64,000 bases of DNA. It comes from Prevotella sp. UBA2444 (lineage in GTDB: Bacteria; Bacteroidota; Bacteroidia; Bacteroidales; Bacteroidaceae). The notes under the pieces were generated by a model. That model had not been told where the DNA came from and searched no databases. It worked only from the letters and a program-made list of their open reading frames with translations. This document shows, piece by piece, positions 1 to 9,621 of the stretch. Where the stretch lies: assembly GCA_002342665.1 (NCBI GenBank), contig DDQK01000023.1, positions 5,979-69,978 on the forward strand, in the 5' to 3' direction. The first letter of the stretch is position 1. Each line of letters begins with the position of its first letter. The translations under genes and the position numbers were made by a program.

Positions 1-326
1 AAAGAAAAATTGAAAAGAGCCGCGCGGATGATGTGATGAAACTCCGACTAGATAGGATTTGAGGGTTTGCCTTCTTTGTAATCCGCTGCGCTCCGGAGAG
101 TGGCGGCACGCCATCGAAAAGCAAAACTGGTCTCGTTTCAGTGTTTTACTTGATGAGAATCCCGATCGAACCCGCGCGGCTCATGTGCAAAGGTATGGAA
201 AAAGATGGGGGAATGCAAGAGAAAAAGAAGGAATTTTTGTTTTGCAGTGAGATTTTTTTTATTTTCGGGGGAAAATTCGTTTATTTTTTATATCTTTGTA
301 CTCAAATGGTGTCTTAATCACACAGC
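1..326. other. Gene-free left edge
   Basis: No convincing gene. A leftward -7 box (TACCTTTG on the minus strand, 195-188) suggests a promoter for a gene beyond the window, although the first ATG after it opens only a 12-codon frame. GAGCCGCGCGG at 17-27 is repeated inverted at 175-185. The right end holds the malQ promoter. Confidence 0.5.
291..298 (+). promoter_or_regulatory. malQ promoter -7 box
   Basis: TATCTTTG fits the Bacteroidetes -7 consensus TAnnTTTG. The predicted transcript starts near 305, about 20 nt before the malQ ATG. No clear TTTG is seen at the -33 position. Confidence 0.6.
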
Positions 327-2777
327 ATGAAACTTGTTTTTTCACTTCAATACCGCACCGATTGGGGACAGGACCTCCGTGCGGAGGTGACGCTCAAGCG
401 TAAACGGGGCGCCGACGTGCGTCGCGTCTACCCCCTGCACACCGACGACGGACTCAACTGGACGGGCGAAGCACTCGTCACCGAAAAGGACATCGAGCGC
501 TTCACCTACCGCTACGCCGTCTATGAGGGCGAGCTGGTCTTCAGACAGGAGTGGGACGGCGTGCCGCGCGACTTCCCGGCAGCCGACCGCAACTTCGTCT
601 TGAACGACTACTGGAGGGATATTCCGCCTCTGCAGCACCTCTACTCGTCGGCCTACCTCAACTGTATCACGCACACGCAGGCGCAGAAAGCAGAGCTCGT
701 GTACTTCCCCCGCACGATTGTCTTCCGCGTGCAGGCGCCGCAGCTCAAGGAGCATCAGAGCCTGGGGCTGCTGGGCAGTCTGCCCTCGTTGGGCGCCTGG
801 ATGCCCGAAAGACCTCTGGCCATGAGCCGGGCGGGTGCGCACGAATGGATCATCAGCCTCAATGCAGAATATCTGGCCTCGCACTTCGAATACAAATACG
901 TCATCGTGGACGAGAAGAGCGGCGAGGTGATCTCGTGGGAAGAAGGCGAAAACAGAAGTTACGACATCCGTGAAAAGACCGGCGACATCCTCGTGCTGTG
1001 GGACCGCCGCATACGCGTCCGCGAGGAGCACTGGAAGGCCGCCGGCGTGGTGATTCCCGTCTTCTCGCTGCGCAGCGAAAAGAGTCAGGGCGTGGGCGAC
1101 TTCGGCGACCTCAAGCGCATGGTGGACTGGGCCGCAAAGGCCGGGCTGCGCTGCATACAGGTGTTGCCCGTCAACGACACGCAGCAGAGCCACACCTGGC
1201 AGGACTGCTATCCCTACAACGCCATCTCCATCTTCGCCCTGCATCCGCAGTATGTGGATCTCTCGCAGCTGCCCGCCGTGCTTGACGGAGAATATATGAC
1301 GCGCTACGAGCGCGAACGCGTGCGCCTCAACAATCTGCCGCAAGAGGACTACGAAGGCGTGGAGCGCCTCAAGAGCGAATACCTCCGCCGACTCTACGAG
1401 CAGGAAGGCGAAGCGGTGATGCTGAGCGCTGCCTATCAGAACTTCTTCAAAGCCAACGAAGACTGGCTCATCCCTTACGCCGTGTTCTGCCACAGAAGAG
1501 ACGCCGACGGCACCTCGTGCTACCGCGACTGGAAAGAGCTCGCCGAGTATGAGGAGAAGAAAGTCTATCGCTACTTCGAGACCAATAAGAAAGAGGTGAA
1601 CTACTACGTCTGGGTGCAGTATCTGTTGGACCAGCAGCTCTCTCAGGCTTCGCGCTACGCACGACGTCACGGCGTCATCCTCAAAGGCGATATCCCCATC
1701 GGCATCTCACGTACGAGCGTGGAGGCCTGGTCGCAGCCCGAGCTGTTCAACCTTGAGGGGTCGGCCGGCGCGCCGCCCGACGACTTCTCCAAAGACGGTC
1801 AGAACTGGGGCTTCCCCACCTACAACTGGGAGGCCATGCGTCAGACGGGCTATCGCTGGTGGATCAGGCGCTTCAAGAAGATGGCCGAATACTTCGACGC
1901 CTACAGAATAGACCACGTGCTGGGCTTCTTCCGCATCTGGCAGGTGCCCGTCAACTGTCCGACGGCACTGCTGGGACAATTCGTGCCGGCGCTGCCCATG
2001 ACGGTGGAGGAAATCGAGAGCTACGGCATGGCGTTCCATCCTCAGCTCTTCGTGGAAGACTACCGCCAAAAGGGCCTCTATCATCCCCGCATCTCGGTGA
2101 AGGACGATCCCAACTACCAGCAGTTGCCCCCGCAGGAGCGGCAGGCCTTCGACCGGCTGCACGAGCAATACTTCTACCACAGACATAATGATTTCTGGGG
2201 AGCGGAGGCAATGAAAAAGTTGCCCGCCCTGTTGGAAGCCACACAGATGCTGGTGTGCGCTGAGGATCTTGGCATGGTGCCCGAATGTGTGGGTCCTGTG
2301 ATGGACCGTCTGCGTATGCTCTCGCTTGAGATACAGGCGATGCCCAAGGCGCTCGGCGTGCGTTTCGGGCGTCTGGAAGAGAATCCTTACCGCTCCGTTG
2401 CCACCATCTTCACGCATGACATGCCGACGCTGCGTCAGTGGTGGGAAGAAGACCCCGAAAGGAGTCAGGCCTACTGGAACGAGGCTTTGCACAAGGACGG
2501 ACGCGCACCCGAAACGATGGAGGGTTGGCTGGCGGAGGAAATCGTCTCGCGCCACCTCTTCTGCCCTTCGATGCTCTGCCTGATTTCGCTGCAGGACTGG
2601 CTTGCAATGGACGAGACGCTGCGTCTGGCAGATCCCAACGGCGAGCGCATCAATATCCCCGCTGTGGCGCGCCACTATTGGCGCTATCGTATGCACCTCA
2701 CCATAGAGCAACTGCTGAAAGCGGATGACTTCAACCGTAAGGTGAAAGATATGGTGGCACGCTCTGGAAGATTGTAA
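327..2777 (+). CDS. malQ: 4-alpha-glucanotransferase (amylomaltase, GH77)
   Basis: Cytoplasmic disproportionating enzyme that transfers maltosyl or maltooligosaccharyl units during maltodextrin and glycogen metabolism. The 816-residue protein has an N-terminal region of about 250 residues resembling the starch-binding (CBM20-type) modules of Bacteroidetes MalQ, then the GH77 barrel from about residue 240 (PVFSLRSEKSQGVGDFGD). Catalytic residues visible from family motifs: nucleophile D529 in YRIDH, acid/base E646 in CAEDLG, and D698 in THDMP. GDIPIGISRTSVEAW is the typical GH77 loop. maf starts 11 nt after the stop, so the two are probably cotranscribed. Family assignment is secure. Confidence 0.95.
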   Translation: MKLVFSLQYRTDWGQDLRAEVTLKRKRGADVRRVYPLHTDDGLNWTGEALVTEKDIERFTYRYAVYEGELVFRQEWDGVPRDFPAADRNFVLNDYWRDIPPLQHLYSSAYLNCITHTQAQKAELVYFPRTIVFRVQAPQLKEHQSLGLLGSLPSLGAWMPERPLAMSRAGAHEWIISLNAEYLASHFEYKYVIVDEKSGEVISWEEGENRSYDIREKTGDILVLWDRRIRVREEHWKAAGVVIPVFSLRSEKSQGVGDFGDLKRMVDWAAKAGLRCIQVLPVNDTQQSHTWQDCYPYNAISIFALHPQYVDLSQLPAVLDGEYMTRYERERVRLNNLPQEDYEGVERLKSEYLRRLYEQEGEAVMLSAAYQNFFKANEDWLIPYAVFCHRRDADGTSCYRDWKELAEYEEKKVYRYFETNKKEVNYYVWVQYLLDQQLSQASRYARRHGVILKGDIPIGISRTSVEAWSQPELFNLEGSAGAPPDDFSKDGQNWGFPTYNWEAMRQTGYRWWIRRFKKMAEYFDAYRIDHVLGFFRIWQVPVNCPTALLGQFVPALPMTVEEIESYGMAFHPQLFVEDYRQKGLYHPRISVKDDPNYQQLPPQERQAFDRLHEQYFYHRHNDFWGAEAMKKLPALLEATQMLVCAEDLGMVPECVGPVMDRLRMLSLEIQAMPKALGVRFGRLEENPYRSVATIFTHDMPTLRQWWEEDPERSQAYWNEALHKDGRAPETMEGWLAEEIVSRHLFCPSMLCLISLQDWLAMDETLRLADPNGERINIPAVARHYWRYRMHLTIEQLLKADDFNRKVKDMVARSGRL

Positions 2778-2788
2778 ACGGCCGACAG

Positions 2789-3391
2789 ATGAAGTTAATT
2801 TTGGCCTCCAACAGTCCGCGTCGCAAGCAGTTGCTTGCTGGCTTGGATTTGCCTTTCGAGGTGCGTGTGAAGGACGGCATCGACGAGACATACCCCCGGG
2901 ATCTCCCCGCAGAAGAGGTGCCCGTGTGGATATCTCGCCGTAAGGCAGAGGCCTACGACATAGCCGACGGCGAAGTGCTCATCACGGCCGACACCGTAGT
3001 GGCAGTCGGAGGAAGGATACTCGGCAAGCCCGCCTCGCCCGAGGAGGCGAAGCAGATGCTGCGCAGCCTCTCCGGCCGCACGCATCATGTCATCACCGGC
3101 GTCACGCTGCGCGTCCGCCGCACGGAGCGGGGAGGTGCCGACGACTACTTCAGCTTCAACGCTGTGACCGAAGTCACATTCACAACCCTCAGCCGGGAGC
3201 AGATCGACTATTACGTCGCGACCTACAAACCGATGGACAAAGCCGGCGCCTACGGCATACAGGAGTGGATAGGCTATGTCGGCGTGACAGGTATTCAGGG
3301 ATCGTACTACAACGTGATGGGTCTGCCCGTGCAGCGTCTCTCGCAGGCGCTCGCAGATTTTGTCGGCATCGGCTCAAATGTCAAGGCGTAG
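2789..3391 (+). CDS. maf: Maf-family nucleoside triphosphate pyrophosphatase
   Basis: 200 residues. Maf/YhdE proteins hydrolyse dTTP/UTP or modified nucleotides to monophosphates and have been linked to septum inhibition and house-cleaning. The N-terminus LILASNSPRRKQLLAGL is the Maf signature (SxSPRR), and ITADTVVAVGGRILGKP carries the conserved Asp of the active site. The ATG lies 11 nt after malQ. The last 18 nt overlap the 3' end of the convergent helix-hairpin-helix gene, with no terminator visible between them. It ends in TAG, which shows that TAG is an ordinary stop in this genome. Confidence 0.93.
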   Translation: MKLILASNSPRRKQLLAGLDLPFEVRVKDGIDETYPRDLPAEEVPVWISRRKAEAYDIADGEVLITADTVVAVGGRILGKPASPEEAKQMLRSLSGRTHHVITGVTLRVRRTERGGADDYFSFNAVTEVTFTTLSREQIDYYVATYKPMDKAGAYGIQEWIGYVGVTGIQGSYYNVMGLPVQRLSQALADFVGIGSNVKA

Positions 3392-5395
3392 CTGGAAGCT
3401 GATGTCCTGCTTCAGCGGAGAGAATATCTGCTGCTGGGCGCTGGAGATGATGTCGCGATCGAAGTAGTACGTTACGCCGTATTTTAGCTCCAACATCCAG
3501 ATTTTCTTTCGGTTGCTCCTAGAGAGGCTGTCGCTCCAGCGCAGCGTCAGAGCGCTGCGGAGTCCCTGTCCGTAATAAGCAGTATAGTCGGTGGAGTTCC
3601 ACAGGGCGGGCTCGTAGAGATAGATGCTGCAGAGGTAAGCCGGCGAGTCGAAATAACCAGCGGAGAAGACGCCCTGAAGGCGCTGACGCAGAAGCCTCAA
3701 ACGGAGATTCTGCACGAGGCCCCAGCCCAGATGGCGCGTCTGCTGTTTGTCGTCTATCGCGTAGCAGCGCAGGAGCGCGCTGAACTGCCAGCGCAGGCGC
3801 TCGTGAGGCGTGAGGGCATACTGTAGCTTGAGGCGATGGCTGGTGTTCATCCGGTCGCGCACGCTCTTGCGCTTGAGATTGTATCGCAGCGCCGTATGGT
3901 GGCGACGCCCGGGAGCAACGGAGATCTGTCCCATGATGTCCTGGCCGCTGTCGCTGCTACTCATGCCGAAGCGGGGCCAGTGGAAATAGAAGAAGTCGGC
4001 ATAGCTCTCCAGCAGAATCATGTCCCAGGGACGCGCCGCCAGACGCACCAGCATGCCGGTCTCGTTTTGCCGACGTGAGTTCTCACTCAACGATGTGGCG
4101 TGGGCCGACTGGAAACGGTCGCTGTAGTAGCGGAAGACGGCGCCGGCCTCAAAACGCTCTGAAGGCTTGTAGCTGATGCGCTCCACAGTGCCCCAGCCGC
4201 CGAAGGAGGTGGCGGTCTCGCCGGCGGCGCTCCAGCGATAAGCCGACCAGCCGTAGTTCACGCCGACGGTGCCCCAGTTCTGTCCCTCGGGATAAATGTC
4301 TCTGTAGACGGTGGCTCTCGTGCGCTCGGGGCGGGGGATAAGCGGCTGCGTGGTGTGGCGCCACAGGCCGGATGCGCCGATGAAGAAGCGGTGCTGCTCA
4401 ACCTGTTTGTTCCATTGAACATGACCTCCGGCGAGCAATTCCCATAAAGCGTTCTTCCTATCGAGTTCGCTCTGCGTGCGGTGGTATCCGTTGGTGATGA
4501 GTGTCTGTATGCCGGAGGAGTCGCGCGTCATCGTGCCGTCGAGTCCACGTGCGGAAGCGAAGGCCTGCGCCTCAAATGCTCCAAAATTCAAACCAAAAAC
4601 TATGCCGCGCAAACGATAGGTTTCGGAGAAGCCCTGCTGGGCGCGTATGCCCTGAGGTGTACGCGCGTTAGTGTTTGATTTTCCAGGACTTCCACGTCCG
4701 ATGACGAGTCCTTCACCGAAACCTATACGGTAGTCTCCGATGAGGATTTGGTCCAAAAATCCCATATTTTTAAGAGCTATATAGCCTCCGTAGTTGTCGT
4801 AGAAGCGTTCGCCCGTACTCTTGCTGGCGTACAGCGCAATCTCAGCGCGTTGAGTTTGCAGTTTGTAATGCATGCGATGAGCGAGTTTGTCGCCGACATA
4901 GGGTGTGGTTTTGAGTTTGTCGTCCCACATAAATCCCTTGCGCGTATAGAGCGGAATGTCGAGGCGTGTGTCGAAGCTGTGGGTCGGTTTTCTCGAAGGA
5001 GTCTTTCCTGCGGTGCTCTCTTCCCCGATGGTGCAGAAGAGCGGCAGGGAGCGTATGCTCTCAAAACGAAGCCCCTTGATGAGCAGCAGTTCGCCCCAAG
5101 AGTCGATGCGGCGATGTTTCGACAGATAGAGCAGGATCTGGTCTATCTCATTGTTGTCGAGAAAGGGCAGGGCAGAGAGCTGTCGGGATGTGGCGGTGTT
5201 GAAGTTGAAAGGATGCCGGTGAAGATCCTCCAAATCGATAAGGCGTTGCTGGATGTCGTCCAGATTGTCCTCGTCATCTTTGACTTCTTCATACATATTC
5301 TCCACGAATTCTCCCCAGGAGAGCGGCTGTTGCTGACTGAGGGCAGTGAGGCAGACGGAAAGCAGGAAGAGAAGGAGTGCGTAAAATCGTTTCAT
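3374..5395 (-). CDS. Helix-hairpin-helix outer-membrane-like protein
   Basis: 673 residues from the ATG at 5395, chosen because it begins a clean signal peptide (MKRFYALLLFLLSVCLTALS); the open frame upstream runs through the rpiB terminator. Residues about 40-110 contain ComEA-type helix-hairpin-helix sequence (FNFNTATSRQLSALPFL, then LLLIKGL). The rest is rich in alternating aromatic strands and looks like a beta-barrel. Bacteroidetes have such proteins of unknown function annotated only by the HhH domain. No promoter is visible; the start codon lies 9 nt beyond the rpiB terminator, so expression may depend on read-through from the arabinose operon. I cannot name its role. Confidence 0.75.
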   Translation of the reverse strand: MKRFYALLLFLLSVCLTALSQQQPLSWGEFVENMYEEVKDDEDNLDDIQQRLIDLEDLHRHPFNFNTATSRQLSALPFLDNNEIDQILLYLSKHRRIDSWGELLLIKGLRFESIRSLPLFCTIGEESTAGKTPSRKPTHSFDTRLDIPLYTRKGFMWDDKLKTTPYVGDKLAHRMHYKLQTQRAEIALYASKSTGERFYDNYGGYIALKNMGFLDQILIGDYRIGFGEGLVIGRGSPGKSNTNARTPQGIRAQQGFSETYRLRGIVFGLNFGAFEAQAFASARGLDGTMTRDSSGIQTLITNGYHRTQSELDRKNALWELLAGGHVQWNKQVEQHRFFIGASGLWRHTTQPLIPRPERTRATVYRDIYPEGQNWGTVGVNYGWSAYRWSAAGETATSFGGWGTVERISYKPSERFEAGAVFRYYSDRFQSAHATSLSENSRRQNETGMLVRLAARPWDMILLESYADFFYFHWPRFGMSSSDSGQDIMGQISVAPGRRHHTALRYNLKRKSVRDRMNTSHRLKLQYALTPHERLRWQFSALLRCYAIDDKQQTRHLGWGLVQNLRLRLLRQRLQGVFSAGYFDSPAYLCSIYLYEPALWNSTDYTAYYGQGLRSALTLRWSDSLSRSNRKKIWMLELKYGVTYYFDRDIISSAQQQIFSPLKQDISFQLRLDI

Positions 5396-5403
5396 GCAGT
5401 TAT

Positions 5404-5437
5404 AAAAAAGGGCTGTGAACTTCTCACAGCCCTTTTT
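5404..5437 (-). terminator. Terminator after rpiB
   Basis: Stem GGGCTGTGA / TCACAGCCC (9 bp, 5-nt loop) extended by an A/T run on each side, giving a T tract in the leftward direction. It would end the arabinose operon, but the next gene starts only 9 nt beyond it. Confidence 0.85.
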
Positions 5438-5458
5438 CTCTTGTGTCAAGTCATTGAA

Positions 5459-5893
5459 TTATTGAACAGGAATGGCTTTGATGCGATCCAAATGACGACC
5501 GCCGGCAAACTCGGTGTTGAAAAACTCATCGAGGCAGGCACGACAGGTGTCTTCATCAATAAACCGACCGGGGAACACAATGACATTGGCGTTGTTGTGC
5601 TCGCGGATGAGGTGGGCAATCTCCGGACGCCACACCAGTCCGGCACGAATGCCCTGATGCTTGTTGAGCGTCATGGAGATGCCTTCTCCCGAACCGCACA
5701 TGGCAATGCCTCTCTCCACCTCGTTCTGCTCAATGCCCTCAGCCAGCTTGTGGCCGTAAGTGGCATAGTTGCAGCTCTCTTCGGTGTAGGTGCCGTAGTC
5801 CTTGTATTCAATGCCCTTCTCCTCAAGATATTTCTTGACGAACTGCTTCAGAGGAAAAGCGGCGTGGTCAGAAGCTAAACCGATGGCAGTCAT
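5459..5893 (-). CDS. rpiB: Ribose-5-phosphate isomerase B
   Basis: 144 residues. Interconverts ribose 5-phosphate and ribulose 5-phosphate in the pentose phosphate pathway. The start IGLASDHAAFPLKQ holds the phosphate-binding region. C66 in CGSGEGISM is the catalytic base position of RpiB, and GIRAGLVW follows as usual. Its ATG overlaps the tkt stop by one base (TAATG), implying translational coupling. As last catalytic gene of the arabinose operon it would help channel pentose phosphates. A strong terminator follows. Confidence 0.93.
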   Translation of the reverse strand: MTAIGLASDHAAFPLKQFVKKYLEEKGIEYKDYGTYTEESCNYATYGHKLAEGIEQNEVERGIAMCGSGEGISMTLNKHQGIRAGLVWRPEIAHLIREHNNANVIVFPGRFIDEDTCRACLDEFFNTEFAGGRHLDRIKAIPVQ

Positions 5894-7902
5894 TAAAGCA
5901 TGCTTTTAACCTGGTTGTAAACATTCTCAGCGGTGTAGCCGAGCTTCTCGTCGAGCACCTTGTAGGGAGCGGAGAATCCGAAGCTCTCCAGGCCCCATAC
6001 GCAACCGTCGGCACCTACCAGGCCCTCGAGGTTGACGGGCAGACCAGCGGTGAGTCCGAACTTCTTCTTGCCTGCGGGCAGCACACTCTGCTGATACTCC
6101 TTCGGCTGGCTGCGGAACAGACCCTCAGAGGGTACGCTGACCACACGCGTCTTGATGCCGTCGGCAGCGAGCAGCTTGGCACCTGCCTCGAGGGTAGACA
6201 CCTCAGAGCCGCTGGCGAGCAGGATGACGTCGTAGTCCTCGTCGCTGCCGGCAACCACGTAGGCGCCCTTGGTGGCCTGCGAGTAGTCGTTGCCCTCGGG
6301 AAGCATCTCGATGTTCTGACGCGAGAAGATGAGAGCCGTCGGGGTGTCGGTGTTCTCCATGGCCATGCGCCAGCAGACGGTGGTCTCCTCGGCGTCGGCA
6401 GGACGGACCACGAGCACGGAGTTCTTGCCGTGGTGGTTCTTCAGCTTCTCCATCAGACGGATCTGTGCCTCCTGTTCTACGGGCTCATGGGTAGGACCGT
6501 CCTCACCCACACGGAAGGCATCGTGGGTCCAGATGAACTTTACGGGGAGCTCCATCAGGGCAGCCATACGTACGGCAGGCTTCATGTAGTCGGAGAATAC
6601 GAAGAAGGTGCCGCAGGCGGGGATGACACCACCGTGGAGAGCCATACCGATGCAGCAGCAGGCCATGGTGAGCTCTGCCACTCCAGCCTGGAAGAAGGCG
6701 CCGGAGAAGTCGCCGCGCACGATGTCGTGGGTCTTCTTCAGGAAGCCGTCGGTCTTGTCAGAGTTGCTCAGGTCTGCCGAAGCGCAAATCATGTTGGGCA
6801 CCTGCTCAGCGAGTACCGACAGTACGGTAGCCGATGCACCGCGGGTGGCGGCACCAGCCTTCTGCTCCACCTTGCTCCAGTCGATCTGGGGAGCCTTGCC
6901 GCTGAACCACTCCTCCATCTGCTTGGCCTGTACGGGGTGACCCTTGGCCCACTCAGCCTTCTCGGCGTAGCGCTCGGCGACGATCTTCTTCAGTTCCTCG
7001 CGGCGCTTGGCATAGAGCTCCTGTACCTCGGGGAAGATCTGGAAGGGATTCTCAGGATCGGCACCCAGGTTCTTCATTGTCTGGACGAAGTTGTCGCCAC
7101 CGAGGGGAGCACCGTGGGTGGCGCAGTTCGACTCGTAGGAAGAGCCGTCGGCCTTGCGGGCACCCTTGCCCATCACGCAGTGGCCGATGATGAGGCTGGG
7201 GCGCTCCTTCTCGGCCTGAGCCTTCTTGATGGCCTCGCGGATCTGGTCGACGTCGTTGCCGTTGATCTTCTGCACGTACCAGCCCCAGGCCTCGTATTTC
7301 TTTGCAGTGTCCTCGCTGGTCACCACCTCGGTCTTGGTAGAGAGCTGGATGTCGTTGGCGTCGTAGAACATGATGAGGTTGTCGAGGCCGAGGTTACCGG
7401 CGATACGTCCGGCACCCTGTGAGATTTCCTCCTGCACGCCACCATCGGAGATGTAGGCGTAGATGGTCTGGTTCATCACGTTGCCCAGACGAGCCTTGAG
7501 GAACTTGGCAGCGATGGCTGCACCCACGGCGAAGGTGTGACCTTGTCCGAGGGGACCGGAGGTGTTCTCGATGCCACGGGCCAGTTCGCGCTCGGGGTGT
7601 CCGGGAGTGACAGAGCCCCACTGGCGCAGGTTCTGCAGGTCTTCGAGTGTGTACTTGCCGATGAGGCAGAGCTGGCTATAGAGCATGGGAGCCATGTGGC
7701 CGGGGTCGAGGAAGAAGCGGTCGCGGCCTTCCCATTCAGGATTCTCGGGATCGTAGACGAGGAATTCACTGTAGAGGGTGTTGATGAAGTCAGCACCACC
7801 CATGGCGCCTCCGGGGTGTCCGGATTTAGCCTTTTCAACCATTGCAGCAGCCAGGATTCTGATGTTGTCGGCTGCTTTCAGCATAACTTTGTTGTCGTTC
7901 AT
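5893..7902 (-). CDS. tkt: Transketolase
   Basis: 669 residues, full length. Thiamine-diphosphate enzyme moving two-carbon units between pentose phosphate pathway sugars. SGHPGGAMG at residues 27-35 and ISDGGVQEE near 151-159 are the N-terminal cofactor region; HDAFRVGEDGPTHEPVEQ is the conserved pyrimidine-domain loop with the catalytic-site His and Glu. It lies 38 nt after the arabinofuranosidase gene and is coupled to rpiB. A transketolase in an arabinose operon is common in Bacteroides and feeds xylulose 5-phosphate made by AraD into central metabolism. Confidence 0.96.
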   Translation of the reverse strand: MNDNKVMLKAADNIRILAAAMVEKAKSGHPGGAMGGADFINTLYSEFLVYDPENPEWEGRDRFFLDPGHMAPMLYSQLCLIGKYTLEDLQNLRQWGSVTPGHPERELARGIENTSGPLGQGHTFAVGAAIAAKFLKARLGNVMNQTIYAYISDGGVQEEISQGAGRIAGNLGLDNLIMFYDANDIQLSTKTEVVTSEDTAKKYEAWGWYVQKINGNDVDQIREAIKKAQAEKERPSLIIGHCVMGKGARKADGSSYESNCATHGAPLGGDNFVQTMKNLGADPENPFQIFPEVQELYAKRREELKKIVAERYAEKAEWAKGHPVQAKQMEEWFSGKAPQIDWSKVEQKAGAATRGASATVLSVLAEQVPNMICASADLSNSDKTDGFLKKTHDIVRGDFSGAFFQAGVAELTMACCCIGMALHGGVIPACGTFFVFSDYMKPAVRMAALMELPVKFIWTHDAFRVGEDGPTHEPVEQEAQIRLMEKLKNHHGKNSVLVVRPADAEETTVCWRMAMENTDTPTALIFSRQNIEMLPEGNDYSQATKGAYVVAGSDEDYDVILLASGSEVSTLEAGAKLLAADGIKTRVVSVPSEGLFRSQPKEYQQSVLPAGKKKFGLTAGLPVNLEGLVGADGCVWGLESFGFSAPYKVLDEKLGYTAENVYNQVKSML

Positions 7903-7940
7903 AATGAATAATTTATTAATTAGGTAAATGAATACTTGAC

Positions 7941-9530
7941 TTACTTGATATTCAGCACTACGACTGACTTGGCGGGAACCTTCACCGTGAGCATACCCTT
8001 CTTGGAGAGCTTGGCGTCCTTGAACTCCTTGGGAGCCACCACGTTGGGGTGCTGGAAGTCGTTGTAGTCGGCAGCGTTTTTAGAGGTGAGGATACGTCCG
8101 CTGACACTCTTGGCCTTGAAGCCGGCGATGTTGATGTCGAGTGTCTGGTCCTTGTCGAGGCTCACGTTGGTGATGGCGAATACGAGACTTCCGTCCTGGG
8201 TCTTGGCAGCCGATGCGGAGAGCATGGGGCAGGGGCGGTAGCCGGCATCCTTGGCGTTGGCCTTCTCCTTGAAGTAGGCCTTGCTCACCTGGATGGTCTC
8301 CGTGGGGAGATCAACGGGCAGGAAGGTGGCCTCCTGGAAGGGAGTGTACATCTCGAAGACGTGGTAGGTGGGTGTGAGCACCATGTGACCTGTACCCTCC
8401 TGATCGGTGAGAATCATTGCCTGGAGCACGTTGACAACCTGAGCGATGTTGGCCATCTTCACACGGTCGGTGTACTTGTGGAACACGTTGAGCGAGAGGG
8501 CTGCCACGAAGGCGTCGCGCAGTGCATTCTGCTGGTAGAGGTGTCCGGAGATAGTACCCGGCTCCTCATCCCACCATGTGCCCCACTCATCCACGAGCAG
8601 TCCAATCTTGCCCTGAGGGTCTTTCTCGTCCATGATGGCCTTGTGCTTCTTGATGACCTCTTCAATCTCGAGGCATTTGCCCAGCGCCCAGTAGTACTGG
8701 TCGTTGTCGAAGTTGATGGCAGAGCCCTTCGGACCGTCCCATCCCGAGCAAGTGTAGTAGTGGAGGCTGACGCCGTTCATCTGGCGCCCAATCTTCTCCA
8801 TGAGCACCTTCGTCCAGTTGTAGTCGTAGTCGCTGGCACCTGAGGCAATGCGATAGAGCTTGTTGTCGCCCTGATTGCGCAGGTAAGTGTTGAACTTACG
8901 ATACTCGTCGCTGTAGTATTCGGGAGTCATGTTGCCGCCACATCCCCAAGCCTCGTTGCCGATGCCGAAATACTTCACCTTCCAGGCTTTGTCACGCCCG
9001 TTCTGACGGCGCAGACGGGCCATCGGTGTATCTCCGTCGCTGGTCATATACTCCACCCACTGTGCCATCTCCTTGACGGTGCCCGAGCCTACGTTGCCAC
9101 TGATGTAGGGCTCACAGCCCAGCATCTCGCAGAGGTTGAGGAACTCGTGGGTACCGAAGGAGTTGTCCTCGATGGTGCCTCCCCAGTTGTTGTTGCGCAG
9201 CGAGGGGCGGTCCTTCTTGGGGCCGATGCCGTCCATCCAGTGGTAGTCGTCGGCGAAGCATCCTCCGGGCCAGCGCATCACGGGAATCTTCAGTGCCTTG
9301 AGGGCCTCGAACACGTCCTTGCGGTAGCCCTTGATGTTGGGGATCTTGGAGTCTTCGCCCACCCAGAGTCCGCCATAGATGCAGGAGCCGAGGTGCTCGG
9401 AGAACTGTCCGTAGATCTCACGGTTGATCTTGGCGCCGGCCTTGTCGGCATGGATGGTCACTTGTACGTTGTCAGCCGATGCACTGATGGTGAAAGCTGA
9501 TAAGGCAAACAATAAAAGAGATTTTCTCAT
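7941..9530 (-). CDS. Alpha-L-arabinofuranosidase, GH51
   Basis: 529 residues with signal peptide [19 protein letters not shown], so exported. GH51 enzymes release terminal arabinofuranose from arabinan, arabinoxylan or their oligosaccharides with retention. Acid/base E193 is in GIGNEAWG and nucleophile E315 in [29 protein letters not shown] is the typical GH51 N-terminal barrel motif. The C-terminal 150 residues form the usual beta-sandwich. It supplies the arabinose consumed by the other operon products. The 91-nt gap before it carries a CACAGAG inverted repeat. Confidence 0.94.
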   Translation of the reverse strand: MRKSLLLFALSAFTISASADNVQVTIHADKAGAKINREIYGQFSEHLGSCIYGGLWVGEDSKIPNIKGYRKDVFEALKALKIPVMRWPGGCFADDYHWMDGIGPKKDRPSLRNNNWGGTIEDNSFGTHEFLNLCEMLGCEPYISGNVGSGTVKEMAQWVEYMTSDGDTPMARLRRQNGRDKAWKVKYFGIGNEAWGCGGNMTPEYYSDEYRKFNTYLRNQGDNKLYRIASGASDYDYNWTKVLMEKIGRQMNGVSLHYYTCSGWDGPKGSAINFDNDQYYWALGKCLEIEEVIKKHKAIMDEKDPQGKIGLLVDEWGTWWDEEPGTISGHLYQQNALRDAFVAALSLNVFHKYTDRVKMANIAQVVNVLQAMILTDQEGTGHMVLTPTYHVFEMYTPFQEATFLPVDLPTETIQVSKAYFKEKANAKDAGYRPCPMLSASAAKTQDGSLVFAITNVSLDKDQTLDINIAGFKAKSVSGRILTSKNAADYNDFQHPNVVAPKEFKDAKLSKKGMLTVKVPAKSVVVLNIK

Positions 9531-9544
9531 AAGTCTTTTTTTTC

Positions 9545-9611
9545 AACACAGAGATACAGAGGTACAGAGTTCTTTTAATAAATAAATCTCTGTGTCTCTG
9601 AGTCTCTGTGT
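9545..9611. repeat. CACAGAG-type inverted repeat, period 9
   Basis: Degenerate 9-nt units (CACAGAGAT, ACAGAGGTA) face their inverted partners (CTCTGTGTC, TCTGAGTC) across an A/T-rich loop, so the araB-abf spacer can form a long hairpin. There is no T tract in the transcribed direction, so it is not a standard terminator. The same unit family brackets the pseudogene upstream of araB. Confidence 0.7.
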
Positions 9612-9621
9612 TTAGTTATAA

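Noticed and set aside
59..250. 63-codon rightward open frame at the left edge
   Set aside because: No recognisable sequence or ribosome site, and it overlaps a leftward promoter.
342..2891. Long leftward frames opposite malQ (442 and 394 codons)
   Set aside because: Shadows of a GC-rich coding frame; His/Val/Arg-rich composition and no family features.
4748..5878. 376-codon rightward frame opposite the HhH and rpiB genes
   Set aside because: Spans two real genes and the terminator; composition is that of an antisense shadow.
6430..7422. 330-codon frame opposite tkt
   Set aside because: Antisense shadow; transketolase motifs are unambiguous on the other strand.
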